From: Gnomoniopsis sp. IMI 355080
Lineage: Eukaryota; Ascomycota; Sordariomycetes; Diaporthales; Gnomoniaceae
Length of the DNA stretch: 52,223 bases
Direction: 5' to 3'
Assembly: GCA_027946555.1 (NCBI GenBank)
Contig: JAPEVC010000244.1
Location: 1 to 52,223, forward strand
Part shown: positions 20,891-30,864 of the stretch, piece after piece
Layout: each line of letters opens with the position of its first letter
How positions within the stretch are numbered: position 1 is the first letter of the stretch
Translations under genes and position numbers: made by a program
The notes under the pieces: generated by a model
The model's database searches: none
What the model was told of the DNA's origin: nothing
Seen by the model: the letters and a program-made list of their open reading frames with translations, nothing else

Positions 20891-22188
20891 ATGTCTCCGC
20901 GCCACAATGAAGGCTGGATGAAGTTTCTAGCCGCTGGTCTTTTTGCTGCCGATTCTTCACGGTCGAGCCTCTCCCAACGTTTCTCAGTTTTGCGGTGCTA
21001 TTCTTCTGCCCTCCCTACACAGCTATCAACCAAATTGGCGCAACAAAACTGTCTCAAGGGTCAATCAGGCCGCATGTATACTATCGAAAAGGTTCTCCAG
21101 AAGAAAGAATTCCCACCAAGTCATGTATACTTTGCAACGTATGAGTCTCCAGTGCCACATCTAAGATGCATTCTTGCTCACTAACACTGGTGCTCACAGC
21201 GCCGAAGACCAAAAGTTCGTTCTGAAAACCGTGTCCAAGACTAGCTTCATCGACTACCAGGAAATTTACCAGAGCCTTCATGACTGTCCCAACCTACGTG
21301 TCTCTTGCGATACCATACCGGATCAACCAATCTTTGTCTATGAGTATTTCAGCGATCATCTCCTGAGTCTAGCTCAGGAAAATCTCCCTTTATCAGTGGT
21401 GAAACGTATTTTAAAGGATGCACTGTTGGGGCTCGCGAAGTTACATGAGAAAGATATTGTCCACACTGGTAACCAATGTGAAGCCTTCGCCATAGTAAAG
21501 TGATCGACGTTAAGGCTCTATAGATATCAAACCGAACAACATCCTCATACAGCGGCGGAAAGCTGAGTCCATGGAAATCGATCAAGTACAGCTAGCTGAC
21601 TTGGAGGATTCGGCTCATGTCCCACCGAGGTGCGATATAGTTGGGAAGCAAGCGGGTAATTGGATGTGGCGGAGCCCAGAAGCCCACGCATCAGGCCTTA
21701 TAAACAAGCCCTCGGATATGTTCTCTTTCGGTATAGTGGTGAGCAACTCTGCAAGTGTTGCATTTTTCCTTAATCCTTCACAGTAAGCCCATGCGCTGAT
21801 TACTTCACAGTGTATTTACGCTGTTCATAAGAGGGTTATCTTTGCTGTTGGTGAGGATGAGTTAGGTGATGGCGAGGACGTTCTGGCACATGTTCTCGAA
21901 CGACAGATGTCCTATTTCGCTGATAAAGAAGGGCTGAACGGACTGTTGAAGCATCTTGGCGATAGTCCATGGGTAGAGATCTTTGGCGTTCTCCACGATG
22001 GCTTCAATGCTGATAATCCACGCAGGCCATTTTCCATGTGGCAGGACGTCGACGAAGAATTAAAGGACTTGGTTGGCCGATTGACGAATTTTGATCCTGC
22101 GAAGAGGCTTACAGCACGTGAAGCTTTGGACCATCCTTTCTTTTCTGTCGGACAGGACAGTATGAGGAACCGAAAACAAATAAATTGA
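20891..22188 (+). CDS. Atypical protein kinase-like protein, 369 aa
   Basis: Four exons, 20891-21138, 21200-21468, 21524-21738 and 21811-22188, all GT-AG and in phase. It is a eukaryotic protein-kinase fold of a fungal-specific type. Visible elements are the ATP-lysine strand KFVLKTVSK and a catalytic loop KDIVHTDIKPNNILIQ, split by intron 2, with HTD in place of HRD. The DFG position reads LADLEDS (DLE instead of DFG). The activation/P+1 region is GNWMWRSPEAHASG, with SPE for APE, and the lobe ends LTNFDPAKRLTAREALDHPF. The N-terminal ~60 residues are unusual and hydrophobic to serine-rich (WMKFLAAGLFAADSS), possibly a targeting segment or a mis-set start. No glycine-rich loop is obvious. 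Substrate is unknown. Confidence 0.8.
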
Positions 22189-22637
22189 ACATTGATCTAT
22201 CCTCAATGCTCATCAATACGTCTCACAGCAACAGCTCCAAAATATCTCTTTACTTTTGTCCGACTAGAACTTGAGCCAGAAGTTCGATCTTGAGATATCG
22301 ATATACTATTCTGTAGACATGTTGGATTATGTGCAATTCCTTGACGAGTTGCGCATACTAGAGAGCCGTTCGTGATTAATGCTGAATGAGTTATGATGGA
22401 CCACGGAACTATTCCTTGGCATCGAAACTATTTTAGGAATACCAGATAAGTCTCAAGGAGATTTGAAGTCGCAATTAGATTGGCGCCTGCCAAGATATAA
22501 GAGAGCAGCATATGCTATACATAATGCAATCCCCAAGACACGGTATCCACAGTATAAGGGCAATAACAAAACAAAAGGCTGAGGAGCCTATGATTTACTG
22601 CGTCATGTGCTTCTGTACCAGGCCCCGGAGGCACGCT
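22189..22637. other. Convergent intergenic region, 0.45 kb
   Basis: 3' flanks of the kinase-like gene and the monooxygenase gene. It is somewhat AT-rich, with no feature recognised. Confidence 0.5.
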
Positions 22638-24027
22638 TCAGTTCTCCCAGTCATAGTCCGGTATGTTGAACTTGTCCCCTCCAAAAGCGCTGGCAAAGTA
22701 TTGACTAGCCCACGCGAACAGCCCCTTAAACTTCATAGTCCAACAGACAAGTTTGAAGAATTGATTGCGAAGCCATATCCCCCACTTCGTTTGTGGTGCC
22801 ATGAACGATAAAACGCCTGGTGGGATCTTTTGCATCTCGTCAATGATCGGCCTCATCCGCCTCTCGTAAGCCTCAAGACCTGCTGCAAGATCGCCCTTGT
22901 GTGCGCTCAGCTCGCCAGCCAGGATGTAAGCACCAGCCAAAGCGAGGCTGGTGCCACCACCAGTCGGGCCTGCTGCGTACCCTGCATCTCCGACCGCGAC
23001 GAAGCGTCCTTTGTAAAGTTTGGGAATCTTGACTTGCAACCACTCCGAAGCGTAAAAGTCATCGGACTTCATCATACCGTCCATTACTTCTTTGGATTTC
23101 CATCCAGGACCCTGAAATCGCTCGGCCACGTACGCTTTGAGCGCATCGTCCCCCTTCTGAGAAGCCTCGCGAAATGCTTTGGTGTGATCTTGGTCTTTGT
23201 TGCCTGCGTGAACACTCAGGTATAAAACCTGGGTTCCACCAGAAGGTCTAGGCGCCATGAAGATAGCACGTCCTCCGGGGTTGGTGTATCCCTTTCCGAG
23301 TTTTGACCCTTGCATAAGATCCTCTTCGATGTTAAAGTAGGCAGCCCAGGTGTTCACTGGCACGATATGGTCTCGGACTCCGTAGCCAAAACCGATGGCC
23401 CTCGTTCTCGAAGTTGCCCCGTCACAGGCTACGACGAGGTCGTATTCCGCCGTCGGCATCCCGTTGGCGAACTCCACTGTGATGGGCCCGGAGTCCTCTT
23501 TGTGATGCATCGCCACGACCTGCTCCCCAAAGACATACTTGATTTTGTCATTGTCTTTGGTCAGATTGACGATGATACGTGAGAGCTCGCCGCGGTATAT
23601 TTCATATTCCGAGACGAGAAATTGAGCATCTGCATCCCCGGTTGATTTCATGATAGCAATAGGCTCTCCCTTGTCGTTGACAAAGCTGATACCCTCTAAT
23701 TCACTGCTAGACATTAGAACGGCAACTGTTGGAAAGCATGAAGGAAGACAAACTGTGGCATTCTATAAAAGAGGCTAGTGTAGAGATGCTCGAATGCCGA
23801 AAATGAAGGCCTACTTACAGTACCGCTGCACGCACGGCTTCCTCCATGCCAGCCATCCTCCGCATGATTGTAACACCACAGCTGCGGATATCTATATTCT
23901 GACCACTGGTGCGCAGTTTTGGGAAGCGCTCGATGACGGTGACATTAGCTCCGGCTTTGGCGAGCCAGTATGCCGCTGTAGGGCCTGCGATCGACGCGCC
24001 CACAACAAGGACGTTGAGATTAGGCAT
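22638..24027 (-). CDS. FAD-dependent monooxygenase (PHBH-type, group A), 425 aa
   Basis: Flavin monooxygenase that would use FAD and NAD(P)H to hydroxylate or epoxidise a small substrate. Exons are 24027-23819 and 23706-22638, joined in phase (AAVL|SELEGISF), removing a 112-nt intron. The N-terminal Rossmann dinucleotide motif is LVVGASIAGPTAAYWLAKAG (GxSxxG) with the acidic end VTVIER. The DG motif is LVVACDGATSRTRAIG. The GD motif is RFVAVGDAGYAAGPTGGGTS. All three flavin motifs are intact, and the length matches soluble members of the TetX/zeaxanthin-epoxidase-like branch. A C-terminal hydrophobic stretch (WLRNQFFKLVCWTMKFKG) recalls members with membrane contact. Such enzymes are common in secondary metabolism and xenobiotic breakdown; the substrate cannot be inferred here. 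It is divergent to the phosphotransferase gene. Confidence 0.93.
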
Positions 24028-24773
24028 TGTTCTGAAGTGCTATATGGGTTGAAAAATGAAAGGCTCAGTGATGACGGGAGACGAATAGCCTTCGTCATTA
24101 CACGAATGGCTCACTCGATTCAATATATGTTTTCGAACTACTCAATGCACAAAAATACCGGCGCCGAAGCTTGAGTGAAGGGTATCATCAACGGGACCGA
24201 AGCTGAATGACCATGTCTCCCTGCGCGGGTCGGAGCCAGGACAATCAGCCCTGATGACGGCGCGGATAGTTTCGGACTTCTTTGCGGACTTTGGCGTCGG
24301 TGACGCTACAAGAGTAAGCTGCCGTTTATTCGACGTTCCTGTCAGTAGGTGGGCTGAAACGGGCACAGCGCCTGTCCAGTGTTCACTGGGGTACCCTGGG
24401 CAATGATAGGCACCCACAGCTTAGCGACCCAGGCTGCCGGGTCACTAGTACGTACCTCCCCGCCGTTACTGTGTAAGCGCCTACAACCCTCCAACCTCTC
24501 TATTCTCAGGGAACCTATTTTTAAGCCACCAACAGGTAGCAGTTTTTGTTTTCATATCCCACGCGATAAACGCTAAAGCGAGTAGAAAACATCGCTTCAC
24601 CCCCCATGCTTGTCGGAAAGCCTCTTTCCTAGCACTAGCAGGTACTACTTTGACCACAATACAGAACTTTTGGCACTCTACGGACTACGTTGCGCGCTGC
24701 TGCGACAACGACTCGCTTCTCTTCTGCTTCACGTTTCTGAACGCGTCACAACTGCGGCTGCTCGAGGGTTATT
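24028..24773. other. Divergent intergenic region, 0.75 kb
   Basis: Shared upstream DNA of the monooxygenase and phosphotransferase genes. No regulatory motif or coding sequence could be supported. Confidence 0.5.
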
Positions 24774-26120
24774 ATGGGCCGAGATAGTCAGGACGGGTTA
24801 GAATGGGAGGCCTGCTGGGTTGGTCCCCAGCCGAGATGGGCACGAGAGCCGTCAGTCGATGCGATTCAAAGCACATGTCGCCAGCATCTTGGTTTGCGTC
24901 CCGAAGATTCCTGCGGCGTCTCCTTCTTCGCATCTGGCGCCTTCAACAAGCTTTACTTGGTTTCAACCACGGCCGCATCTTTATTGATGCGCGTCTCACT
25001 GCCCGTTCATCCTCATTACAAGACCCGTGGCGAGATCGCCACGTTGCGGTGGGTCCGCGATACGACTGACATTCCGGTTCCCAAAATCATTGCTTTCCAG
25101 GACAGCAACGACAATGAGATTGGCTTTGAGTGGATCTTGATGGACCGTATGCCTGGAACACCGCTTTATCGACGGTGGCGTACTATGTCCATGACGCAGA
25201 AGGTCGCCCTGACGAATCGAGTCGCGGAATTCCAAGCGCAACTCGCCCGCTGTGATGATCCTGACACTAGATTCAGAGGCATAGGGACGCTTTCAGCGGA
25301 CTCTGAGAAAGAAGCCGGCGTGTCTACAACATTGACCCCTGGCCAGATGGTGTCCTACAACTTCTTCATGAGTGATCACCTCCACTACGACGTTCCGCGA
25401 GGGCCTTTCCGCTCCAGTCACGACTGGCTAAGCTCAGAGTTGAACCTCATTATTCTAGAGCAAAGAGCGGTTCTTGAGAAAACGGAGGACGAAGATGATG
25501 TAGAAAATGCCGAGGAGGTCCTGCTCGCCGCGCAAAAGTTACTCGGCCTCCTACCTAAGGTTTTCCCTCCGACGCAACATAGCACCGAAGTGACAGTCAT
25601 CTGCAACGATGACCTGAATCTGAACAATATTCTTGTGGATGACGAAGGCAACATTACGGCTATTGTAGATTGGGAGTGCGTCTCGGCACTACCGATATGG
25701 ATGGCTGTCAGGATGCCCGACTTTATCAGGGTTGGCGGCAGGGAGGAGGAACCGAAGCGGGAAGGATATGCGGATGCGTCACCTCAAGGATCCTTGCACT
25801 CAGGAAATGATGAATGCACGAACGACTTGGACAATGAGGGCAAGAACGAGCTGTACTGGATCCATCTGATGGAGTACGAATCGACGCAACTGCAAAAAGT
25901 GTATGATGCGAGATTGAAACAACTCTGGCCCGATCGCCCTGTGGAGGAGAGCCTTGTGAAAGTGGACTTTTTCCAGGCAATTTTGAATTGCAATTCTGGA
26001 ATTTTTCTCAAACAGATTGGCACATGGGTCGACAGCATAGAAAAAGGAAAGCTTATACGATTCGCTGACATTTTCCATATAGCAATGCACAGCGAAATTA
26101 AAATGAAACCTACACTCTAG
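24774..26120 (+). CDS. Aminoglycoside phosphotransferase (APH)-family kinase, 448 aa
   Basis: Intronless gene for a fungal APH/choline-kinase-fold protein; the family phosphorylates small molecules, but substrates of fungal members are mostly unknown. The N-lobe is VSFFASGAFNKLYLVST with the lysine-equivalent strand SLLMRVSLPVHPHYKTRGE and TLRWVRDTTDIPVPKIIAF. The hinge is FEWILMDRMPGTPLYRRW. The catalytic (Brenner-type) loop is VICNDDLNLNNILVDDEGN and the metal-binding strand is ITAIVDWECV. The usual HxD histidine is replaced by asparagine (CNDD), but the Asp and the Asn of NNIL remain. An acidic insert (EKTEDEDDVENAEE) precedes the loop. The start at 24774 is the first ATG of the frame. The stop is 41 bp from that of the convergent gene at 26162. 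This is a general family assignment and does not imply antibiotic resistance. Confidence 0.9.
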   Translation: MGRDSQDGLEWEACWVGPQPRWAREPSVDAIQSTCRQHLGLRPEDSCGVSFFASGAFNKLYLVSTTAASLLMRVSLPVHPHYKTRGEIATLRWVRDTTDIPVPKIIAFQDSNDNEIGFEWILMDRMPGTPLYRRWRTMSMTQKVALTNRVAEFQAQLARCDDPDTRFRGIGTLSADSEKEAGVSTTLTPGQMVSYNFFMSDHLHYDVPRGPFRSSHDWLSSELNLIILEQRAVLEKTEDEDDVENAEEVLLAAQKLLGLLPKVFPPTQHSTEVTVICNDDLNLNNILVDDEGNITAIVDWECVSALPIWMAVRMPDFIRVGGREEEPKREGYADASPQGSLHSGNDECTNDLDNEGKNELYWIHLMEYESTQLQKVYDARLKQLWPDRPVEESLVKVDFFQAILNCNSGIFLKQIGTWVDSIEKGKLIRFADIFHIAMHSEIKMKPTL

Positions 26121-26161
26121 CTTTTCAATTGGCTTCCTACGATATCTTGTGTTTCTACTGC

Positions 26162-26833
26162 CTACATAGGAGTCGAGGTAAGTTCCACAATAAGGTGGTG
26201 CTGATTCAAATCATCACCCTCATATATCGCCCAGGCTCTAGAGACCGTTATTTTCTGTGTCGACGAGCTCAGTGCGGCAGCTACATGCTCAGAGCAGCGA
26301 ATCCAGGGATTGGTCCGCCAATTCTCACTGTTAGACATATACTCAGCAGACTCGGGCGGGTCGCTTCGAGGGAGACCAGCAGCCCACTGCTTCTGAAACT
26401 CCTTGACCATCGATAATTTAGAACTGTTCTCGAGGACATCATGAAAGGCAAGATATCGCAGTCCCTCCGGGGTCCCTGCGGGCTGGTTGCCACCTGCTGT
26501 GAGCCAGCCGTCTACAATCATCTGCCAGGCCCTCATGTCTGTATACCGAACCGTCCCGAAGCTGTTGGTGAGGAAGGCTGCAAAAATGACGAGCGTCTTC
26601 TCGGTAACACTCTTTGTGTAGGTGAAGGAGACTTGGCTTAGTAAGTGGTCAGTAGTGTTGATTTGCTTACGCCCCTCTTCCTTGGGAGCCGCTTCTACGT
26701 AGAATGCTTGTCCATTTCTCGCCATGTTTGTGGGATCAGCTTTACCTTCTAGGAAAGCGAATACGGAGCGCGAATTGCTTTGCGTTATATCCCGTTGGAG
26801 ACCGAAGTCAGCAAGAATCTGTTGTTGGGACAT
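26162..26833 (-). CDS. Hypothetical protein, 223 aa, no recognised family
   Basis: An uninterrupted frame from ATG 26833 to 26162 encoding a soluble, mixed alpha/beta-looking protein. It has no signal peptide and no membrane segment. Distinctive stretches are VFAFLEGKADPTNMARNGQ, FTYTKSVTEKTLVIFAAFLT, MRAWQMIVDGWLTAGGNQ and RTNPWIRCSEHVAAALSSS. Composition and codon use look coding, unlike the overlapping frames on the other strand. A 34-nt GT-AG stretch around GRKQINTTDHLL is too short to be a credible intron and its removal would break the frame. It is convergent with the phosphotransferase gene. Function is unknown; it could be part of the same accessory block as the monooxygenase, MFS and regulator genes, but nothing in the sequence proves this. 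Confidence 0.65.
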   Translation of the reverse strand: MSQQQILADFGLQRDITQSNSRSVFAFLEGKADPTNMARNGQAFYVEAAPKEEGRKQINTTDHLLSQVSFTYTKSVTEKTLVIFAAFLTNSFGTVRYTDMRAWQMIVDGWLTAGGNQPAGTPEGLRYLAFHDVLENSSKLSMVKEFQKQWAAGLPRSDPPESAEYMSNSENWRTNPWIRCSEHVAAALSSSTQKITVSRAWAIYEGDDLNQHHLIVELTSTPM

Positions 26834-27089
26834 GGTTAGAGTTAGCTAGCAGTTGAAATAGGTGAGCAAGTAAACATATGTGCTTTACAGATGGCATGTT
26901 GAATTGTTCCTCATGGGCTTCGACCAGTATATTTATGTACGGAAAACGAAGAACTACGCTCTCTCCCCCATCCTCGGTTTAATGCCTTGTTCCAAAGGTT
27001 CTTTGAAGTCGAAGTCAAGGACATCAAAGTAAAGCCATTGTTGACGAGAACAATTACTTGTGTAAATAGCCATACTGTCGTTCAATACG

Positions 27090-27355
27090 ATTCCTTTCAG
27101 GAACCTACCTACCTACAAAGTAATTGACAAAGGAATAGTCTGTGGTTCTGAATACTCGAGAAGACAATTGCGTATGGGAACAATGCGCTTTCTTTCTCAC
27201 TTGATCCAATGCAGTGATCGATATATATGTGTGCAGACTTACGTAATATATACACTACTCTATGTTTATGTGCATAAAGGGTCGAAATATACTTATGCTT
27301 ATATATAGCGGGGGAGGAGGCATTACGGACCCTACCTCAAGCAACCCAACCTTAG
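27090..27355 (+). repeat. Dispersed repeat, copy A (less mutated)
   Basis: About 266 bp similar to 33869-34117 in the same orientation. Shared blocks in order are TCCTTTCAGGA, TACCTACCTAC, AAAGGAATAGTCT, a TACTC block, ATCGATATATAT, AAAGGGTCGAAATATA, TATGCTTATAT, GGAGGAGGCATTA and AAGCAACCCAA. No terminal inverted repeats or coding capacity were seen. It could be a solo LTR or a non-autonomous element fragment. Confidence 0.8.
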
Positions 27356-27872
27356 AATATATGGCTCCCATAGATCGGACAAGCTTGCTTCGGAGACTCT
27401 ACTTCCCTCTTACTCGCCGAGTATATGATAAAGTCTTACATTTAGCAAAAGTCAGCCATGCATTCCCTTATCAAGGAGAGACAAGAATTTCAGGGGCGAC
27501 GTGAGGATCAAGAAGTAAAAAGGAAGGTAGTAACATCGGCCAGGTGCTAAGATGCATACCTTGCCCCTTCAGTGCAGCAGGTTAGTCCAGCGAGACGGGC
27601 GTGTCGCAGAACGTGGGCGCCACGCTCAGCCGGTCCAATCCCAGTAACATGGCATTCCATAATCCTTTCTTTGATCAAGGATAGCAAGCCGATCGAGGAC
27701 AACTACGCCGCAGTGCCTGGAAATTTAGGCAGGAGGCTGATAAAAGGTAAGCTGGCGACGAGGCCATGTAGGGATTAATACTTTGCTTGCCATTTATTTT
27801 TACCCACCGTCCGTAGGTTGTGTTGTGCTTACCTACTATGTAGCAACAGTATCCACAGGATATTGCACAATG

Positions 27873-27952
27873 ACAGTCCGGCTCCGACCGTCCGACCGTC
27901 CGACGTCCGACGACGACCGTCCGGCCCACTCCGACCGTCCGGCGTCTCCTCC
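27873..27952 (+). repeat. GC-rich tandem patch, CCGTCCGAC-like units
   Basis: About 80 bp of imperfect units (CCGACCGTCCGACCGTCC, GACGTCCGACGACGACCGTC, CCGACCGTCCGGCG), roughly 8-9 bp long. It stands out from the AT-rich surroundings. It lies about 420 bp upstream of the MFS start. Confidence 0.75.
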
Positions 27953-28370
27953 GGTTTTGACCGCAGAGCGTCCGCTGCCCTGTTCCGTCTCCGTCTCTTA
28001 TGCACGGCCTCGGAGATGACTTGCATTGCCCATTAGTACTGCTAAGATATGTAGAAGACTTAAAGTGTAATATTTGGCATTCATGGTGTAAATTGCGATT
28101 CAAAGTGTGTGCTGAGATTTTGAACGCTATAATCATACCAACCGCCTCTCACTCCACTCCCCACTACTCTACGGGCGGCTACATGTGAGACAGATTCTTC
28201 AACAAGCAAGAAATCTATACGAGTTTGCCTTCACCAGCAAGCTCCCAAATCGACAATAAGAGCCCTTTGTGTCGCTATCACTCTTAGACTTCCAGCTCCG
28301 TCCTCGGCATTGGCTTCTGTAAGCATACTATCTATAGTAGCAGCCCTCACCAACACCGTCCATAGCGATA

Positions 28371-30131
28371 ATGTCGAAAGATAATGGCGGCAGTGCTTCA
28401 GACTCGGAGCCCGTGCTTAACAGCCTAGCAACTCTCGAGGCGGGCACGGTCGTAGAAGGCGAGAAGCCTCAAGACATCACCATCGTCGACTGGGACGGCC
28501 CAGATGACACCGAAAACCCGCATAACTAGTCCAGTAACAAGCGATGGGTGCATATCGTGCTCGTCTCCGTCTTTGCCCTGGTTACGTACGTTTTTAACAA
28601 GTTTTCCATGTTTCCCGGGGGACCTACCTTCTGGTATCTTAAAATTGTACCACAATGACTTTGCTGACATGTTGCTTATCGTCCACAGAAACATGGCCCC
28701 TACCATGTGTGCTCCAGGCATTGCAGGTGTGGTCTCCGACTTCAATATCACCTCGAAAGTCGTCAGCACCCTGGCGATCACGCTGTACGTTCTGGGAATC
28801 GCCATCGGTCCCATATTTATGTCGCCGCTCAGCGAGGTATATAGCCGTCTGCCTGTCTACCACGCGGCCAATGTCGTTTTCTTCGCTTTCATCATCGGCT
28901 ATGGCTTTAGCCGCACCTTGGCACAGTTCATAGTCTTCCGGTTCCTTGCTGGATGCGCGGGCGGGACCCCTATGTCTCTAGGCGGTGGCACCATTGCCGA
29001 TCTGGCGACGCCAGCCAGGAGGGGGCTCGCCATGTCGTTATCCAGTCTGGGCCCTTTGACCGGACCTGTGAGTCTTTTCTTGCCCCCCTTTACCTTAAAA
29101 CCATCTACCCATCCATACTGACAGGCACTTTTTTTTTTCCGGTAGGTTCTCGGCCCCGTCATCGGCGGCTTCCTAGCCAACAGCCTAGGTTGGCGCTGGA
29201 CCTTCTACTTTCTCGCCATCCTCAGTGGCGTGGTTGGCCTCGTGGCTGCCATTCTTATGCGCGAAACGCACCCTAAGCTTATCTTGGAGCGTAGAGCAGC
29301 GCGGTTGCGGGCTTCCACCGGTAACACTGATATCCGGTCGAAACTTGCCAAGCCCGTGATTCCTCGCGTCGTCTTGATGCAGGCGCTCGTGCGGCCGACC
29401 ATGCTGCTCTTCCGCTCGCCGATCCTGCTCGTGATCTCGCTGTACGTGGCGCTCGTGTTTGGGCTCATGTACCTGCTCTTTACCACCTTTACGGGTGTCT
29501 TTGAGACGCAGTATGGCTTCACTACGGCGCTCTCGGGCCTGACGTATCTCGGGCTGGGAGTCGCGCTGCTTGCAGCTATGGTTGTGTTTGGGGTGCTTAA
29601 TGAGCGGGTGACAAAGTCCCGGATGGCGGCTGACGGCACAACAATGAAGCGGCCTGAGTCCAGTCTGATCCTTATGATTTGGTTCAGCCCGTGTGTAGGC
29701 CTGGGGCTGTTTCTGTACGGGTGGACGGCGCAGTACCGTGTGCACTGGATTGTGCCCATCATCGGGACCGCGATTGTGGGCTTTGGGGCTTTCTTTGTGA
29801 TTGTGAGTTACCACCAAGGATTGTCCTGTGTGGCTCGATCGTTGGATCAGGAGTGCTGACGCAAAGTGATTTGCGCAAATAGATGCCAGCCCAACTGTAC
29901 CTCATCGTCCTCTTTGGCTCTGAAGCCTCGGCCTCGGCCCTCAGCGCCAACAATCTCCTGCGGTACATTTCCAGCACCTTTCTCCCGCTGGCCGGACCGG
30001 CCATGTATGCCGCTCTAGGCTACGGCTGGGGCAACACGCTGCTGGGCTTCCTGGCGCTTATTTTCGTGACCGCGCCAATTATGTTTTACAAGTACGGCGA
30101 GAGGTTGCGCGCGAAGGCGTTGAAGTTGTAG
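28371..30131 (+). pseudogene. MFS drug/polyamine-type transporter with in-frame TAG at codon 53
   Basis: Twelve-helix plasma-membrane exporter of the DHA1 type. Exons are 28371-28585, 28689-29067, 29146-29802 and 29883-30131, all GT-AG and in phase, 499 codons plus stop. The N-tail ends IVDWDGPDDTENPHN, after which the family has a Trp. Here the codon is TAG (28527-28529), then SSNKRWVHIVLVSVFALVT (helix 1) continues in frame. The rest is intact: MAPTMCAPGIAGVVSDF, SPLSEVYSRLPVYH, FRFLAGCAGGTPMSLGGGTI, VLGPVIGGFLANSLGWRW, the central loop, and a C-terminus ending KYGERLRAKALKL. Only one lesion is seen. TGG to TAG corresponds to CpA to TpA on the opposite strand, the preferred RIP context, although a sequencing error or a recent neutral mutation is equally possible. 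No intron that bypasses the stop while keeping the motif is apparent. Internal initiation at the ATG at 28692 would lose helix 1. Confidence 0.8.
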
Positions 30132-30864
30132 GGATGTTGGGTGGGACCAGGTATGGCCTGACACGGGAGGCCTTGCGGGAAGAGCCGAGGCCAAGCTCGC
30201 CGGGGGGGGGGGCTGCGTGTGCTATAGTAACGGCCACTAGAACAAGTAATGTACAGTATCTAGGTACGTAGTACAGAACATAGAGTAGGTGATGTGTAGC
30301 GTGCGGACACGACTTCTCAACGCCACTAAGTTCTGACTACCATTCTACAATTGAGAATCTCGATGTCTGGCGTTCGTAATTTGTGTAAACCTGCTTCGTA
30401 TTTCCATTGCAGTCTGGTCATCGTTGTCATGTTAAGAACATGGATACGTGTGGAACGTGGTTGAAGTGTTCTTGTGCTACCTAGGTACTAGTACATCAGG
30501 GCTTCAGGCCTATGTCACTATGTGGAACCCAGCATCCCGGTGGGTCGGCATGCTGGGGTGTGACTTGAGGGTCGACTTACTGTGCCTCGAAGGATCTGGG
30601 CATCTAAGTTGGTTTGTAAAGGAGTAATCACAAAGAAGACGCCGTCTTACTGTGCGCCTGAAAGAATCCGGAGACCGAGGAAAGGAGTGCCTCAGTTCAG
30701 GCTACCTTGCACGTATAGGTACTTACTTACCTTAGGCATATCAGCTAGTTCATTCCTAGGCCATCCCAGACTCAACTCTACACTGCCTGCTGCTGCTCTC
30801 CAGACTCACTCGTAATCGCGGGTATCGCACTCGGCAATGTTTGTATTTCTTAATTTGTCTGATC
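30132..30864. other. Intergenic, 0.73 kb: upstream of the Zn2Cys6 gene
   Basis: Contains a G homopolymer near 30202-30210 and AGGTAC-type motifs (TATCTAGGTACGTAG near 30257, CTACCTAGGTACTAG near 30478). No coding sequence is supported. Confidence 0.5.

Larger units (their letters stand above)
26834..28370. other. Intergenic, 1.5 kb, with repeat copy A and a GC-rich tandem patch
   Basis: Divergent region between the orphan gene and the MFS gene. It contains repeat copy A (27090-27355) and a short-period CCGTCCGAC patch (27873-27952), both listed separately. No coding sequence is supported. Confidence 0.55.

Noticed and set aside
26630..26680. 34-nt GT-AG stretch inside the 223-aa orphan gene
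   Set aside because: Below the usual minimum intron length and removal breaks an otherwise open frame.
28371..28585. An intron that would skip the TAG in the MFS gene
   Set aside because: Any GT-AG pair that removes 28527-28529 also deletes the conserved DWDGPDDTENP segment; no good donor/branch combination was found.
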